This document shows positions 24,941 to 34,325 of a stretch of DNA of 64,000 nucleotides, piece after piece. Both the position numbers and the translations under genes were made by a program. The notes below the pieces were generated by a model. That model worked only from the letters and a program-made list of their open reading frames with translations. It ran no database searches and was not told where the DNA came from. Source of the stretch: Alkalimarinus coralli. GTDB taxonomy: Bacteria > Pseudomonadota > Gammaproteobacteria > Pseudomonadales > Oleiphilaceae. Position 1 is the stretch's first letter. Each line of letters opens with the position of its first letter. The stretch is from NCBI RefSeq assembly GCF_023650515.1, contig NZ_CP096016.1, positions 555,130 through 619,129 on the forward strand. The letters run 5' to 3'.

Positions 24941-26539
24941 GTGAACAGGCTTTTTATACGAGTATTCGGAGGCTTACTGCTTGCGCTAATGGTGGTAGGC
25001 CTTTTTTGTGCGTTTCTCTATAGCTCCATTAATGTGGTCAGGTATGAGCACCATCAGGTCAAGGTGTCGTCTCCTGCGTTCGATTGGCTGGCAAGCCAAG
25101 ACTCCCTATTGTTGAACACCTTACTGTCAGGCTTTTCCGGGTCTAAATCGGGGCATCTGTCAGTTGACCAGATAGCTACATACCCACTGTCCGCTGTGCA
25201 ACTTGAGCGTTTGGGCTACACGCAAACACTCGTCGTTAAGCAAGCCCACGGGTATAGAGTGTTTAGAAAGCTAGATAGGGAAAATGGGGAGGGCGATATT
25301 ATCGCGGGTTACTTCCCGGATCTTTACAGTGGTGTCAACCACCTTTCAGGGTATCTAATCGCCAAGGATATTGAACGGCAGGCTCTGGCTGGTGTGTCTG
25401 TTGATATACTTCAAGATGGCCTGTCTGGGCTGGCGAAAACATTTGATATCGGGGTTGAAAAGGTAGCAGGTAGCGATGTTGAGATGTTATCTGATGACTT
25501 TCAGGTTGAGTCAGTCAAGGGCTATTACTTCTATCCTGCTGACCAGAACTCTCAAGCAGTAGGCTATTATGAGTTTGCCGACGGCAGTGTTTACCGGCTT
25601 TATTTTCCAGAGGCATTCGATATTCTCTCCTGGCCACTTTTGTTGACATTAGTGCTCCTGGCTGTTGCAGGGATTGGTGTGGCTGTGTACTTATTGGTTT
25701 TTTCAATTGATAAACGTTTAAGAAGTCTGGAAACCGTTGCTACCCGCATAGCGCGGGGTGAGCTGGATGCCCGAATAGGGGTGGGCCGAAGGGACGCAAT
25801 AGGCCGGTTGGGTGATGCGTTTAATAGTATGGCAGAGCATATTCAACGCCTTGTTGCTGTTCAGCGGGAAATGATACATGCCGTATCGCACGAATTGAGA
25901 ACGCCGGTGGCGCGAATTCGGTTTGGTGTTCAGATGATTGAGGACTGCACGAGTGAGGCTGCTTTAAATAAGCAATTAACCGGTATTGACTCTGATATAC
26001 AAGAGTTGGATGAGTTAATTGATGAAATTTTGACCTACGCGAGGCTTGAGCAGGGCGGTCCTATCCTGACGTTTCAGGATGTAGACATAAAAGGAATTGT
26101 TGAGCAGGTGGTATCTGAGCAGGGTGGCGTTAAGCCGGATATGACGATCAAGGCTGTATTTGACGAAGGTTGCGAAGAGTGGAAGCAATCAGATGTAGAG
26201 TACCGCTACATCCATCGGGCGATACAGAACCTGGTGGGGAATGCGACCCGGTATGCCGCTTCTACCGTGAAAGTGCATTGCTCATTTGATCAGGATGCTT
26301 GTCGGGTGGATGTTGAGGATGATGGAGCAGGAATACCTGAAAGTGACTGGGAAAAAGTATTTACACCATTTGCTCGTTTAGATGATAGCCGCACCCGCTC
26401 TTCGGGTGGCTACGGGCTTGGGTTATCTATTGTCAGGCGCATTTTGTTTTGGCACGGAGGTCAGGCATTTCTCGGAAGAAGTGAGATGGGAGGGGCCAAA
26501 TTTAGCCTGGTATGGCCTCGTCGCCAGGCGACGGATTAA
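24941..26539 (+). CDS. Membrane sensor histidine kinase (RstB-like)
   Basis: 532 residues with a GTG start. An N-terminal helix (FGGLLLALMVVGLFCAFLY) and a second helix near 228-250 (WPLLLTLVLLAVAGIGVAVYL) bound a ~200-residue periplasmic sensor. HAMP follows, then the H-box SHELRTPVARIRFGVQM with H317, N-box NLVGNATRYA, and G-boxes DDGAGIP and GGYGLGLSIV. It should phosphorylate the RstA-like partner just upstream. No further signal can be read; the sensor domain has no family I recognise. Confidence 0.9.
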   Translation: MNRLFIRVFGGLLLALMVVGLFCAFLYSSINVVRYEHHQVKVSSPAFDWLASQDSLLLNTLLSGFSGSKSGHLSVDQIATYPLSAVQLERLGYTQTLVVKQAHGYRVFRKLDRENGEGDIIAGYFPDLYSGVNHLSGYLIAKDIERQALAGVSVDILQDGLSGLAKTFDIGVEKVAGSDVEMLSDDFQVESVKGYYFYPADQNSQAVGYYEFADGSVYRLYFPEAFDILSWPLLLTLVLLAVAGIGVAVYLLVFSIDKRLRSLETVATRIARGELDARIGVGRRDAIGRLGDAFNSMAEHIQRLVAVQREMIHAVSHELRTPVARIRFGVQMIEDCTSEAALNKQLTGIDSDIQELDELIDEILTYARLEQGGPILTFQDVDIKGIVEQVVSEQGGVKPDMTIKAVFDEGCEEWKQSDVEYRYIHRAIQNLVGNATRYAASTVKVHCSFDQDACRVDVEDDGAGIPESDWEKVFTPFARLDDSRTRSSGGYGLGLSIVRRILFWHGGQAFLGRSEMGGAKFSLVWPRRQATD

Positions 26540-26575
26540 TGTGTTTAGTTTGGTGGAGGTTAGGCGAGATGGATT

Positions 26576-26598
26576 TGCGGAGAGAATGTCTCTCCGCA
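26576..26598. terminator. Perfect hairpin between convergent kinase and glpD genes
   Basis: TGCGGAGAGA-ATG-TCTCTCCGCA, a 10-bp perfect stem with a 3-base loop lying between the stop codons of two convergent genes. No U-run, but shape and position favour a two-way terminator. Confidence 0.6.
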
Positions 26599-26608
26599 CT
26601 CTCTTAAG

Positions 26609-28138
26609 CTAGGCAATTTTCTTTTCTGTTGAAGGGGTGTTGGTTGTTAAGTACTGATCCAGCGCTTCTAGTTCTTCATTGCTCAAAACCAGACCCAGCT
26701 TGGTTCGTCGCCATGCAATGTCTTCAGCTGTCTTAGACCACTCATGCTTCACTAGGTAATCAACCTCGCACTGATAGAGATCTGCGCCAAAGTGAAGTCC
26801 CATGTCTTGTTCTGAGTTCAGCCCGCCAAGAAAAGTCAGGCTCAAGAGTCCGTAGCTTCGGCTGTAGCGCGAAAGGAGTGGTTCCGGGAGCCATGGGTGG
26901 GCCTCTTGAATGATCTCTTTTATATCTGCCTGGTGCCTTGTAGCAGAGGTGGCTCCTGGCAGTGGGGATTTGGCGGTCCATGGCTCTTTCATTTCGCTAA
27001 AGTAAGGCGCGAGTTTGTTCATAGCGGCCTCAGCCAACTTTCTATAAGTGGTTATCTTCCCGCCATAGATGGATAGTAGTGGGGTCTTGCTATCGCTCTC
27101 TTCCAGTTCAAGTGTGTAGTCTCTTGTCATCGCAGATGGGTCAGATGATTCATCATCACACAAAGGCCTGACCCCTGAGTAGCTGCTAATAATATCGCTG
27201 GTTTCTATTTGGGCAATAAAGTGCTCATTAACAACGTCTAGCAGGTACTGTGTTTCGTCATCATCAATAGATACCGTTGAAGGGTCTCCCTTGTACTCTT
27301 TATCCGTTGTTCCGATGAGTGAAAACTTATCATGGAAGGGGATTACAAAGACAATGCGTTTGTCGGTATTCTGAAGAATGAAAGCGCCTTCATAGTTGTG
27401 AATTTTAGGCACAATAATGTGGCTGCCCTTTATAAGCTTTATATTCCTGGCTGGCTTCTGGTTTATATGATCAGACACCAGTTGACTTACCCATGGCCCG
27501 CCTGCATTCACAATTGCTTTAGCAAACAGGGTATGTTCCTGATTTTTTTCAATATCAAGCAGAGTGACCTTCCAGACCTCTTCGCTCTCGACTCTAACAG
27601 CATTAACAAATTTAGTTCTTGTTAGAATGTTCGCACCATTGCGATGTGCGGATATGGCATTGGTAACAACAAGTCGCGCATCATCTACAGAGCAATCGTA
27701 GTATTGATAACCCTTCTTGATGTTCGATTTGAGAGGGCTTTGATGCTTAAACTTACAAGACTTGGTGCTGGGCAGTGTATTCCTTTTCGTCAGGTGGTCA
27801 TACATAAACAGGCCTGATCGAATCATCCATCCAGGGCGCAAGTGTGGCCGGTGAGGAAGGGTAAAGCGAAGGGGTTGTACCAAGTGTGGCGCGTTATGAA
27901 GCAGTACCTCTCGTTCTGCCAGCGCCTCTTTAACCAGTCTAAACTCATAGTGTTCGAGGTATCTAAGGCCCCCGTGAATCAGCTTGCTGCTGGCTGATGA
28001 GGTGGCAGAGGCCAGGTCAGACTGCTCGCAGAGAGTTACTGATAGCCCACGGCCTGCCGCGTCTGCAGCGATCCCTGTTCCATTAATGCCGCCACCGACG
28101 ATTAAGATATCTACTGTGCTTGAGGTTAGACTTATCAC
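26609..28138 (-). CDS. glpD: Aerobic glycerol-3-phosphate dehydrogenase
   Basis: 509 residues. Oxidises glycerol 3-phosphate to dihydroxyacetone phosphate and passes electrons to ubiquinone at the inner membrane. FAD-binding motif DILIVGGGINGTGIAADAAG is at the N-terminus; SKLIHGGLRYLEHYEFRLV, SVDDARLV and GGKITTYRKLAE are GlpD signatures. The C-terminal domain is present (EVDYLVKHEWSKTAEDIAWR). glpR lies upstream on the same strand (207-bp gap) and a GlpR-like operator precedes this gene. No glpF is in the window. Confidence 0.96.
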   Translation of the reverse strand: MISLTSSTVDILIVGGGINGTGIAADAAGRGLSVTLCEQSDLASATSSASSKLIHGGLRYLEHYEFRLVKEALAEREVLLHNAPHLVQPLRFTLPHRPHLRPGWMIRSGLFMYDHLTKRNTLPSTKSCKFKHQSPLKSNIKKGYQYYDCSVDDARLVVTNAISAHRNGANILTRTKFVNAVRVESEEVWKVTLLDIEKNQEHTLFAKAIVNAGGPWVSQLVSDHINQKPARNIKLIKGSHIIVPKIHNYEGAFILQNTDKRIVFVIPFHDKFSLIGTTDKEYKGDPSTVSIDDDETQYLLDVVNEHFIAQIETSDIISSYSGVRPLCDDESSDPSAMTRDYTLELEESDSKTPLLSIYGGKITTYRKLAEAAMNKLAPYFSEMKEPWTAKSPLPGATSATRHQADIKEIIQEAHPWLPEPLLSRYSRSYGLLSLTFLGGLNSEQDMGLHFGADLYQCEVDYLVKHEWSKTAEDIAWRRTKLGLVLSNEELEALDQYLTTNTPSTEKKIA

Positions 28139-28161
28139 TTTTGAATTCCTTTATGATCAAT

Positions 28162-28181
28162 AATATTCGAAAACGAACATT
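28162..28181. promoter_or_regulatory. GlpR-like operator upstream of glpD
   Basis: AATATTCG-AAAA-CGAACATT, a near-perfect palindrome 24-43 bases upstream of glpD. Its TTCG/CGAA core is that of known GlpR operators. A further TTTTCGAAA lies at 28184-28192. Confidence 0.65.
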
Positions 28182-28345
28182 TATTTTCGAAATTATAAGG
28201 ATAGATCTTCAGCATTACAAATATATTAAGGTGACAATTAGCAAAAAGTGTGACTGGCTAGACGGTTTAAAATCTAAGAACAATAGGGGGATACCAAAGG
28301 CCGCCTCTGAATAAAAGAGATTGCCTTTAGCTTTTAGTATGCAAA

Positions 28346-29107
28346 TTAGTGAGTTACAGTAAGCTCTACGCCGTGCTCAGAGAGAATTTCTGAAATGTTT
28401 GAAGGAGGTGTCTGGCTGGTAAACAAATGTGATGCCTGGCTGATATTCCCAAGCCGGATCATGGCGTTTCGGCCAAATTTGGAGTGATCTGCAGCAAGGA
28501 AAACCTGTCTGGCGTTTTCAATTATCGCTTGTGCAACTCTGACTTCCTGGTAATCAAAATCAAGGAGTTCACCATCATCATCGATCCCGCTAATGCCAAT
28601 TAATGCGAAGTCGACTTTAAACTGTTTTACGAAATCCACCGTGGCTTCGCCGATGATGCCGCCATCCCTGTTTCTAACAGCGCCCCCGGCGATAATGACA
28701 TTGAAATCCTCTTTTGAACTCATAATGCTGGCAACGTGAAGATTGTTTGTGATAACCGTGAGGCCGCGATGTTTTAGCAGTGCCTTGGCTATAGTCTCGG
28801 TGGTGGTGCCAATATTAATGAACATGGAGGAGTGATCCGGAATTTTGCTGGCAATGGCTTCGCCTATGCGCTTTTTTTCTTCCAGGTTCTGGATCTTTCG
28901 GTCACTATAGGCTGTATTGAGCGTACTTGAAGGGATCCCGGCTCCGCCATGATAACGTTGTAGCTGCTTTTCCTGGTCTAGATAATTGATATCCCTTCTT
29001 ATTGTTTGGGGGGTGACTTGAAAATGCTGAGCCATGTCGTCGATCGTTACAAACCCACGCTCCGCCACAAGTTCGATTATCTGTTTGTGTCGCGTTTCCT
29101 GTGCCAT
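28346..29107 (-). CDS. glpR: DeoR-family glycerol-3-phosphate regulon repressor
   Basis: 253 residues. N-terminal DeoR helix-turn-helix ([22 protein letters not shown]), then the sugar-phosphate-binding isomerase-like domain ([51 protein letters not shown]). In known systems it represses glp genes and releases DNA on binding glycerol 3-phosphate. It is flanked by glpD and divergent glpK and by two candidate operators, which supports the glp assignment over other DeoR members. Confidence 0.93.
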   Translation of the reverse strand: MAQETRHKQIIELVAERGFVTIDDMAQHFQVTPQTIRRDINYLDQEKQLQRYHGGAGIPSSTLNTAYSDRKIQNLEEKKRIGEAIASKIPDHSSMFINIGTTTETIAKALLKHRGLTVITNNLHVASIMSSKEDFNVIIAGGAVRNRDGGIIGEATVDFVKQFKVDFALIGISGIDDDGELLDFDYQEVRVAQAIIENARQVFLAADHSKFGRNAMIRLGNISQASHLFTSQTPPSNISEILSEHGVELTVTH

Positions 29108-29203
29108 TGAATATGCTCTGATTGTTTCTCAAACTGGCCTGTATTATGAACCAATTCAAATCTTTTTTCAGTGATGGTTTCATAAAGAGAAATATATCGA
29201 TAA

Positions 29204-29223
29204 TATGTTCGCAATCGAATCTC
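29204..29223. promoter_or_regulatory. GlpR-like operator between glpR and glpK
   Basis: ATATGTTCG-CAAT-CGAATCTC, a partial palindrome with the same TTCG-N4-CGAA core as the glpD operator, 54 bases upstream of glpK and about 97 bases upstream of glpR. Likely controls the divergent pair. Confidence 0.55.
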
Positions 29224-29276
29224 TAATCGTAAAATGTAGATTTAATGATAATTAACGAATATGGAATAGGCAGATT

Positions 29277-30752
29277 ATGACTCGCTATCTACTCGCGATA
29301 GATCAGGGGACTACTAGCTCACGAGCGATTGTTTTTAGTCAGGATGGGCATGCAGTTGCTTCGGCGCAAAAGGAATTCCCTCAGCATTTTCCCCAAGATG
29401 GCTGGGTAGAGCACGACCCTGATGAGATATGGTCTTCTACGTTAAGTGTTTGCCGAGAGGCAATTGAACGTGCAAATGTAGATGTGCTCGATATTGCCGG
29501 GATTGGTATAACCAACCAGAGAGAGACAACGATTATCTGGGATCGAGAGACGGGCGACCCGATCTACAATGCGGTTGTCTGGCAAGATCGCAGAACTGCA
29601 GACGTATGCAAGAGCCTTAGGCAGCAAGGCTTTGAGGAAGAGGTCGTGCAGAAAACAGGTCTGCTGATTGACCCGTACTTTTCTGCTACAAAAATCAGCT
29701 GGATTCTAGACCATGTGGACGGTGCTCGTGCTAAAGCTGAACAGGGCCAATTAGCGTTTGGCACTGTTGATTCATTTCTCTTATGGAAGTTAACGGGCGG
29801 CAAAAGTCATAAGACCGATGCGACCAATGCGTCTCGCACCTCACTGTTTAATATTCATACTCAACAGTGGGATGAAGCGCTATTAAAGGCGTTCAATGTT
29901 CCCCGTGAAATTTTGCCTGAAGTGCTCGATAGCAGTGATGACTTCGGTTGCTGTGAGGCTGATTTGTTGGGAGCAGAGGTGCCAATATACGGTATCGCAG
30001 GGGATCAGCAGGCGGCCTTGATTGGGCAAGCTTGTTTTCAACCCGGCATGGCAAAAAGTACTTATGGCACCGGTTGTTTTCTAATGCTTAATACGGGCGA
30101 TAAACCGGTCCGGTCAGAAAATCGTTTATTGACTACCGTTGCCTATCGCCTCGATGGCAAGGCAACTTATGCAGTTGAGGGCAGTATATTTATAGCGGGT
30201 GCTGCGATTCAATGGTTGCGTGACGGTCTAAAGCTGATTGGCTGTGCATCTGAAGCAGAAGCATTGGCGTTTGAAGCGGGCTCGGACAACCCTGTTTACC
30301 TGGTGCCCGCATTTACTGGGCTCGGCGCGCCATACTGGGACCCTCATGCGCGCGGCGCTATTCATGGGTTAACCCGGGACACGGGTATTGCCGATATTGT
30401 TACTGCGGGGCTACAGTCGGTCTGTTATCAAACTAAAGACCTGGTAAGGGCGATGCAGAATGATGGTGCCAGTTACAAAGCGCTAAGGGTTGATGGGGGT
30501 ATGGTGGTAAACAACTGGCTGGTGCAGTTTTTGGCTGATATCTTAAATGTGACCGTAGATAGGCCAAAGATAACTGAAACTACGGCGTTGGGGGCTGCCT
30601 ACCTGGCAGGGCTAAAAGCGGGGCTCTATAAAGATCTCGAAGAGATCTCCGCACTGTGGGCGTGTGAGCAGCGCTTTGAGCCGAATATGCAACCAGATAA
30701 GCGTGAAAGACTGTACTCTGGCTGGCTGGATGCTGTAGAGCGTGTTCGATAG
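29277..30752 (+). CDS. glpK: Glycerol kinase
   Basis: 491 residues. Phosphorylates glycerol with ATP to give glycerol 3-phosphate. FGGY-kinase motifs: [14 protein letters not shown] at the N-terminus, [27 protein letters not shown] and [18 protein letters not shown], and the C-terminal [10 protein letters not shown]. It is transcribed away from glpR-glpD, and the three genes together convert glycerol to dihydroxyacetone phosphate. A hairpin follows at 30769-30801. Confidence 0.96.
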   Translation: MTRYLLAIDQGTTSSRAIVFSQDGHAVASAQKEFPQHFPQDGWVEHDPDEIWSSTLSVCREAIERANVDVLDIAGIGITNQRETTIIWDRETGDPIYNAVVWQDRRTADVCKSLRQQGFEEEVVQKTGLLIDPYFSATKISWILDHVDGARAKAEQGQLAFGTVDSFLLWKLTGGKSHKTDATNASRTSLFNIHTQQWDEALLKAFNVPREILPEVLDSSDDFGCCEADLLGAEVPIYGIAGDQQAALIGQACFQPGMAKSTYGTGCFLMLNTGDKPVRSENRLLTTVAYRLDGKATYAVEGSIFIAGAAIQWLRDGLKLIGCASEAEALAFEAGSDNPVYLVPAFTGLGAPYWDPHARGAIHGLTRDTGIADIVTAGLQSVCYQTKDLVRAMQNDGASYKALRVDGGMVVNNWLVQFLADILNVTVDRPKITETTALGAAYLAGLKAGLYKDLEEISALWACEQRFEPNMQPDKRERLYSGWLDAVERVR

Positions 30753-30768
30753 GTGAAAACGTTAATGG

Positions 30769-30801
30769 TAGAGCTTGTTACTGTGATTGGTAACGGCTCT
30801 A
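30769..30801. terminator. Hairpin between convergent glpK and ABC ATPase genes
   Basis: TAGAGC-TT-GTTAC-N8-GTAAC-GG-CTCTA pairs with one internal irregularity, 16 bases after glpK and touching the stop codon of the convergent gene. A T-run is missing. Confidence 0.5.
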
Positions 30802-31869
30802 TTGCGGTGTTTTCGATGAGCGCTCAGACCACTGGAAGGCGATAAGGTGGTCAGCAGCCAGGCTGATATTGATTTGATCACCAATATATAAATCCTGATG
30901 ACTGGGGAAAAGCCCTTCAACCACAGCGCCTGATTTTAGCTGAATTCGATACAGTGTTGATGTACCGGCAAATGTTTTGCTGATAATTTGACAGCTAAGT
31001 GATGAGTCAGGGTCAAACACAATATCATCAGGTCTCACCAGAATGTCTACATGGCTGCCACTTTCCCAGCCGTATGCCCGGTTTCCTTCTATTATGCCAA
31101 GCTCGGTCTCAAAGGTTTCATGAGATATGAGTGTACCTTTTATAAAGCATCCCTGACCGACGAAGCTGGCGACAAAGCGGTTAACAGGTTCGTGATAAAG
31201 GTTATATGGGCTGTCCCACTGCTGAATTATCCCGTCTTTAATGACACCTATTTGATCACACATTGCAAATGCTTCTTGTTGATCATGGGTCACTAATATG
31301 GCAGTCATATTAAGAGACTTAAGAATATCGCGGATATCCAGGCTAAGCCTTTTTCTGAGCTCTACATCCAAATTTGAAAAAGGTTCGTCTAATAATATAA
31401 GTGATGGTTCTGGTGCCATTGCTCTTGCTAACGATACGCGCTGCTGTTGGCCCCCGGAAAGTTCGTGGGGGTAGCGGTCAGACAAGTCTGAAAGGTTGAC
31501 CAGCTCAAGCATCTCGGCAACCTTGGTTTTCCGCTTGTGCTTGGCAAGTTTGTGAAGGCCGTATCCGATGTTCTGAGCAATGGTCATGTGAGGGAATAGG
31601 GCGTAATCTTGAAATACCATCCCAACAGGGCGTTTTTCAGGAGCAATACTGACACTTGAAGAAGAAATTACTTTGTTCTGAAGTGAAATGGAGCCTTTGC
31701 TTACCGGGTGGAAGCCCGCTATTGCCCTGAGGATTGTGCTTTTGCCGCAGCCGCTCGGCCCCAAAAGGCATCCAATATCGCCTTCATTCAGGTTTAGTGA
31801 AAGGCCCGCTATGATATCTTCGTCATCATAGCGGCACGTCAGGTTTTCAATTTTAAGCAGTTGAGACAT
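30799..31869 (-). CDS. ABC transporter ATP-binding subunit (FbpC/PotA type), orphan
   Basis: 356 residues. Walker A GPSGCGKST (37-45), Q-loop FQDYALFPH, signature LSGGQQQRVSLARA, Walker B LILLDEPFSNLD and H-loop VTHDQQEAFA are all intact. The C-terminal ~120 residues form a TOBE-like regulatory domain (DILVRPDDIVFDP). This arrangement fits ATPases of iron(III) (FbpC) or polyamine/sulfate importers. No permease or binding-protein gene is adjacent: glpK and argF flank it. Its partner must be elsewhere, or it serves several systems. Confidence 0.88.
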   Translation of the reverse strand: MSQLLKIENLTCRYDDEDIIAGLSLNLNEGDIGCLLGPSGCGKSTILRAIAGFHPVSKGSISLQNKVISSSSVSIAPEKRPVGMVFQDYALFPHMTIAQNIGYGLHKLAKHKRKTKVAEMLELVNLSDLSDRYPHELSGGQQQRVSLARAMAPEPSLILLDEPFSNLDVELRKRLSLDIRDILKSLNMTAILVTHDQQEAFAMCDQIGVIKDGIIQQWDSPYNLYHEPVNRFVASFVGQGCFIKGTLISHETFETELGIIEGNRAYGWESGSHVDILVRPDDIVFDPDSSLSCQIISKTFAGTSTLYRIQLKSGAVVEGLFPSHQDLYIGDQINISLAADHLIAFQWSERSSKTPQ

Positions 31870-31928
31870 GAGAAAGCACAGTCTTCATGAATGGGCGGTA
31901 GTGCCGGTTAGTAATTTAAGGATCGTCA

Positions 31929-32837
31929 TCAGCTATTGCAAAGAAGAAACTCTAGCAGCGCTTTCTGAGCATGAAGCCTGTTTTCAGCCTCATCCCATAC
32001 CACTGAACGCTCATGATCCATCATGCTGGCACTGACCTCTTCTCCGCGGTGTGCGGGTAAGCAGTGCATAAATAGCGCATCAGAGTTCGCATAGCTCATC
32101 AACTCAGGCGTCACTTGATAGTCCTTAAAGACCGCGGCTCTTGCGCTCTGCTCCTCCTCCTGTCCCATTGATGCCCAAACATCTGTCACGACAAGGTCTG
32201 AATCAATTACAGCTGATTTTGGGTCACGAACTATGCTGACTCTGTCCGCATTATCTTCCATCAGTGGCTGGCTAGGGTCATAGCCTTCAGGTGAGGCAAC
32301 GACCAGTTCAAAGTTGTATTGTCGTGCAGCGTTGATGTACGAGTTGCACATGTTATTGCCATCACCGACCCATGTCACTCGCTTGCCTTCAATTGATCCT
32401 CGATGCTCCTGATACGTTTGCATATCAGCTAATAGCTGGCAAGGGTGGAAGTCATCAGTCAGCGCATTAATAACCGGGACTTTCGAATATTGAGCAAATC
32501 GCTCAATTTTGTCATGTTCAAATGTTCTGATCATGATTGCGTCCACCATTCTGGAAAGCACTCTGGCGCTGTCTTCGATGGGTTCACCTCTGCCAAGCTG
32601 GGTGTCTCTTGGTGACAGGAAAATTGAGCTGCCTCCAAACTGCGCCATTCCGGACTCAAATGATACGCGGGTTCTGGTCGAAGACTTCTCAAAAATCATA
32701 CCTAATACGCGATTTTTAAGCGGTTCGTAGATCTTACCCTGCTTGTGCTCATTTTTTATCTCAATTGCACGCAGTGTGAGTTTTTTGAGCTCATCAGGGG
32801 TGAAATCAAGCAATGTTAAAAAATGTCTCAGTGCCAT
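31929..32837 (-). CDS. argF: Ornithine carbamoyltransferase
   Basis: 302 residues. Makes citrulline from ornithine and carbamoyl phosphate in arginine synthesis. The carbamoyl-phosphate loop is in [23 protein letters not shown] and [12 protein letters not shown] (catalytic Cys) are present. It lies 27 bases after argD on the same strand, so argD-argF form an operon. The length matches anabolic OTCs. Confidence 0.96.
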   Translation of the reverse strand: MALRHFLTLLDFTPDELKKLTLRAIEIKNEHKQGKIYEPLKNRVLGMIFEKSSTRTRVSFESGMAQFGGSSIFLSPRDTQLGRGEPIEDSARVLSRMVDAIMIRTFEHDKIERFAQYSKVPVINALTDDFHPCQLLADMQTYQEHRGSIEGKRVTWVGDGNNMCNSYINAARQYNFELVVASPEGYDPSQPLMEDNADRVSIVRDPKSAVIDSDLVVTDVWASMGQEEEQSARAAVFKDYQVTPELMSYANSDALFMHCLPAHRGEEVSASMMDHERSVVWDEAENRLHAQKALLEFLLCNS

Positions 32838-32864
32838 GGATTTAGTTCTCAGGTTGGAGTGCGC

Positions 32865-34061
32865 TTAACGTGGTGCCTGCCTATCATCTGCCGCGTAGAG
32901 CTTAACTATTTTAACAATAGAGTGGGCTAGAAAGTCGGCTTCTTCATCGGTCATTGTTAGAGCTGGCAGCAGTCGAATCACCTTCTCTGACGTTATATTG
33001 AGTAATATCCCTGCTGCTTTAGCGAGAGGCAGTAACTCGGGGCAGGGGGCATTCATTTCGATGCCGATCATGAGGCCTTTGCCACGGATTGAGGACACGT
33101 AGTTAGTACTGCCCAGATTCTCGGATAATATGTTTAGTATTTTATCGCCAAGTTCTTTGGCTCGGCTCGTTAGATTTTCTTGCTTTATCTGATTTACAAC
33201 AGCGAGTGCAGCGGCGCATCCAAGCGGGTTTCCCCCGAAAGTAGAGCCGTGAGTTCCGGGTGTAAATACCTCCGCAGCAGCGCCTCTTGCAAGGCAGGCG
33301 CCGATTGGAAACCCATTACCTAGCCCCTTGGCTGTTGTGACAACATCAGGATGTATGCCGTAACCTTCATAGGCAAAATAGGTGCCTGTTCTGCCGTTGC
33401 CTGTTTGTACTTCATCAAGCATTAATAGCCAGTTACGTGTATCGCAAATCTCGCGAAGTGACCTCATGTACTGTTCTTCGGCTATTGATAGCCCGCCTTC
33501 GCCCTGAATAGGTTCAAGCATGATGGCGACAACGTTCGGGTTTGACTTGGCAACATTCTCAATGGCTTGTATATCGTTAAATGGCACGCGTATAAAACCG
33601 CTGAGCAAAGGTTCAAAGCCTGCTTGAACTTTTCGATTGCCTGTTGCTGTTAAGGTCGCCATTGTTCGGCCGTGGAACGCGTTATCCATGACGATTATTG
33701 AAGGTGTTGCGATGTCATTCTGGTGGCCGTAAAGTCGAGCTATCTTAATGGCGGCTTCATTGGCCTCTGCTCCAGAGTTAGAGAAAAACACGTTCTCCAT
33801 ACCTGAAATTGCGCATAGCTCCTGAGCCAGTTTGGACTGTATTGGAGAGTGGTATAGGTTTGAGCAGTGGACTAGACGACCTGATTGATCTTTTATTGCG
33901 CGAGTGACTGCCGGGTTGGTATGCCCCAGCCCGCAGACAGCGATGCCTGTAAAGGTGTCAAAATACTTGTTCCCATTAGTATCGTACAGCCAGCAGCCTT
34001 CACCTCTCTCAAAGGCAATAGGCAGTCGACCATAGGTATTCATCAGTGGTTGTTCGGCCAT
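32865..34061 (-). CDS. argD: Acetylornithine aminotransferase
   Basis: 398 residues from ATG 34061 (MAEQPLMNTYGRLP). A longer start at 34163 would add 34 residues that run through a terminator-like hairpin, so it is rejected. The PLP-dependent enzyme transfers an amino group from glutamate to N-acetylglutamate semialdehyde, and often acts on succinyl-diaminopimelate too. Motifs: SNSGAEANEAAIK, MLDEVQTGNGRTG, the PLP lysine in TTAKGLGNGFPIGA, and HGSTFGGNPL. Operon with argF. The leader contains a possible attenuator. Confidence 0.95.
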   Translation of the reverse strand: MAEQPLMNTYGRLPIAFERGEGCWLYDTNGNKYFDTFTGIAVCGLGHTNPAVTRAIKDQSGRLVHCSNLYHSPIQSKLAQELCAISGMENVFFSNSGAEANEAAIKIARLYGHQNDIATPSIIVMDNAFHGRTMATLTATGNRKVQAGFEPLLSGFIRVPFNDIQAIENVAKSNPNVVAIMLEPIQGEGGLSIAEEQYMRSLREICDTRNWLLMLDEVQTGNGRTGTYFAYEGYGIHPDVVTTAKGLGNGFPIGACLARGAAAEVFTPGTHGSTFGGNPLGCAAALAVVNQIKQENLTSRAKELGDKILNILSENLGSTNYVSSIRGKGLMIGIEMNAPCPELLPLAKAAGILLNITSEKVIRLLPALTMTDEEADFLAHSIVKIVKLYAADDRQAPR

Positions 34062-34098
34062 AACGCTTTTTCCAGACTCCAGACAGACCCATATAAAC

Positions 34099-34121
34099 GC
34101 AAAAAGGCAGCGATAGCTGCC
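34099..34121 (-). terminator. Terminator-like hairpin in the argD leader (possible attenuator)
   Basis: On the minus strand GGCAGC-TATC-GCTGCC is followed by five T, 40 bases before the argD start. No gene ends upstream on this strand, so it is either a leader attenuator or a stray terminator. Confidence 0.5.
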
Positions 34122-34325
34122 TGAACGACAATTAATCATATCGGTATTTTCATTGATTGGCAATAATTCGCAAAGGAAGTGTTCAACAAGGCTTAAAGAG
34201 GCTGAGGTTTACTGTAGATAGGGTTAAAATGTACTTTAAGTGCCTACTGTCTCTATGGGTGAGTGTTTTATCACTGCTCATTAGAATGGTTATGATTAGG
34301 GGTTATTGGAAATGTTGAGTAAGCC

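Noticed and set aside
34062-34163. Longer argD N-terminus
   Set aside because: It would be encoded by the terminator-like hairpin; ArgD proteins start near MAEQPLMNTYG.
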